NCBI RefSeq assembly: GCF_038007465.1 | Contig: NZ_JBBOXF010000001.1 | Span: forward strand, 2,119,001 to 2,183,000 | Origin: Sporosarcina sp. FSL K6-1508 | GTDB taxonomy: Bacteria > Bacillota > Bacilli > Bacillales_A > Planococcaceae | Reading direction: 5' to 3' | DNA length: 64,000 bases | In this document: positions 63,756-64,000 of the stretch, one piece after another | Numbering within the stretch: the stretch's first letter is position 1 | Layout of the letters: each line of letters starts with the position of its first letter | Program-made: the position numbers and the translations under genes | Notes under the pieces: model-generated | The model's database searches: none | Told to the model about the DNA's origin: nothing | The model's input: only the letters and a program-made list of their open reading frames with translations

Positions 63756-63783
63756 ATCATAACAAATGAAAAACGAATGTCAA
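63756..63783 (-). promoter_or_regulatory. Promoter of the T-box-serA unit
   Basis: On the minus strand TTGACA, 16 bp, TATGAT; the start would lie near 63749. Confidence 0.7.
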
Positions 63784-63886
63784 GTATATTTTTAGTGGAA
63801 ATCAGGTTTTTCGGAGTCCAATTGGTAGAAGAATCTAGGGAGGAACGTTATCCTTTCTTATGAGAACAAAATAAGGAGGATTAGAT

Positions 63887-64000
63887 TTGGCTAGTGATAA
63901 AATAAAGAAATTCAACTCAATTCCATTTTCAGTTTTAGACCTATCACCCATAAATGAAGGCAGCAACGCAGGAGAATCTTTTAAAAATAGTGCGAATTTG
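63887..64000 (+). CDS. Luciferase-like (LLM class) flavin oxidoreductase, N-terminal fragment
   Basis: Only the first 38 codons are in the window. The start is a TTG preceded by AAGGAGG at 7 bases. The peptide includes IPFSVLDLSPINEG, the typical first beta strand of bacterial luciferase-like monooxygenases (MsnO8/YwcH type). The frame is open at the window edge. Substrate unknown. Confidence 0.7.
   Translation, partial: MASDKIKKFNSIPFSVLDLSPINEGSNAGESFKNSANL

Overview
The window looks like chromosomal DNA of a low-GC, endospore-lineage Firmicute (Bacillales). The gene set, codon use and small-gene families fit Planococcaceae of the Sporosarcina type best. This is inferred from protein resemblance; no rRNA or tRNA gene is present to confirm it. 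Almost all genes have strong AGGAGG-type ribosome binding sites, and most transcription units end in clear rho-independent hairpins.

Layout. 1-1.7 kb: the CorA-type transporter tail, a DUF2935 gene and a MITE-like repeat. 1.7-9.8 kb: one TetR-controlled operon of acyl-CoA catabolism (ACAD11-like dehydrogenase, SDR, TetR regulator, 3-hydroxyacyl-CoA dehydrogenase, APH-type kinase, phosphosulfolactate-phosphatase-like protein, FadE-like dehydrogenase, quinone oxidoreductase). Its kinase, unusual dehydrogenase and SDR resemble the 4-hydroxyacyl-CoA route of the Pseudomonas lva genes and mammalian ACAD10/11. 9.8-22.2 kb: housekeeping and transport genes (stress flavoprotein-like, HrtBA-like ABC exporter, DbpA helicase, Psd and PssA, chemoreceptor, AEC transporter, YlmA-like ABC protein, YozB-like protein, SDR).

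22.5-31 kb: histidine utilisation, split into two convergent units. hutU-hutI lie on the plus strand behind an atypical AraC-type regulator. hutP-hutH-transporter lie on the minus strand, with a HutP antitermination site, a terminator and a cre-overlapped promoter. The transporter is frameshifted and hutG is absent. 31-36 kb: a NhaC-family carrier, a novel-looking regulator, an N-succinylamino-acid-racemase-like enolase and a GNAT protein. These are tied together by a shared direct-repeat operator and probably form a D-amino-acid or N-succinylamino-acid module.

36-57 kb: chemoreceptor, a cluster of small YheE-like paralogues with duplicated promoter DNA, HelD, zwf, an IS1182-type element, a cyclase-family gene, an IS605-end remnant, a polar amino acid ABC transporter, assorted enzymes, ilvE, a large catalase and a HAD hydrolase. 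57-60.5 kb is mobile-DNA rich: a second MITE-like copy, a group IIC intron inserted beside a terminator hairpin and altering the end of a HEAT-repeat gene, and an IS1595-type transposase remnant. 60.6-64 kb: serA and a class V aminotransferase under a serine-type T-box leader, then the start of a luciferase-like oxidoreductase gene.
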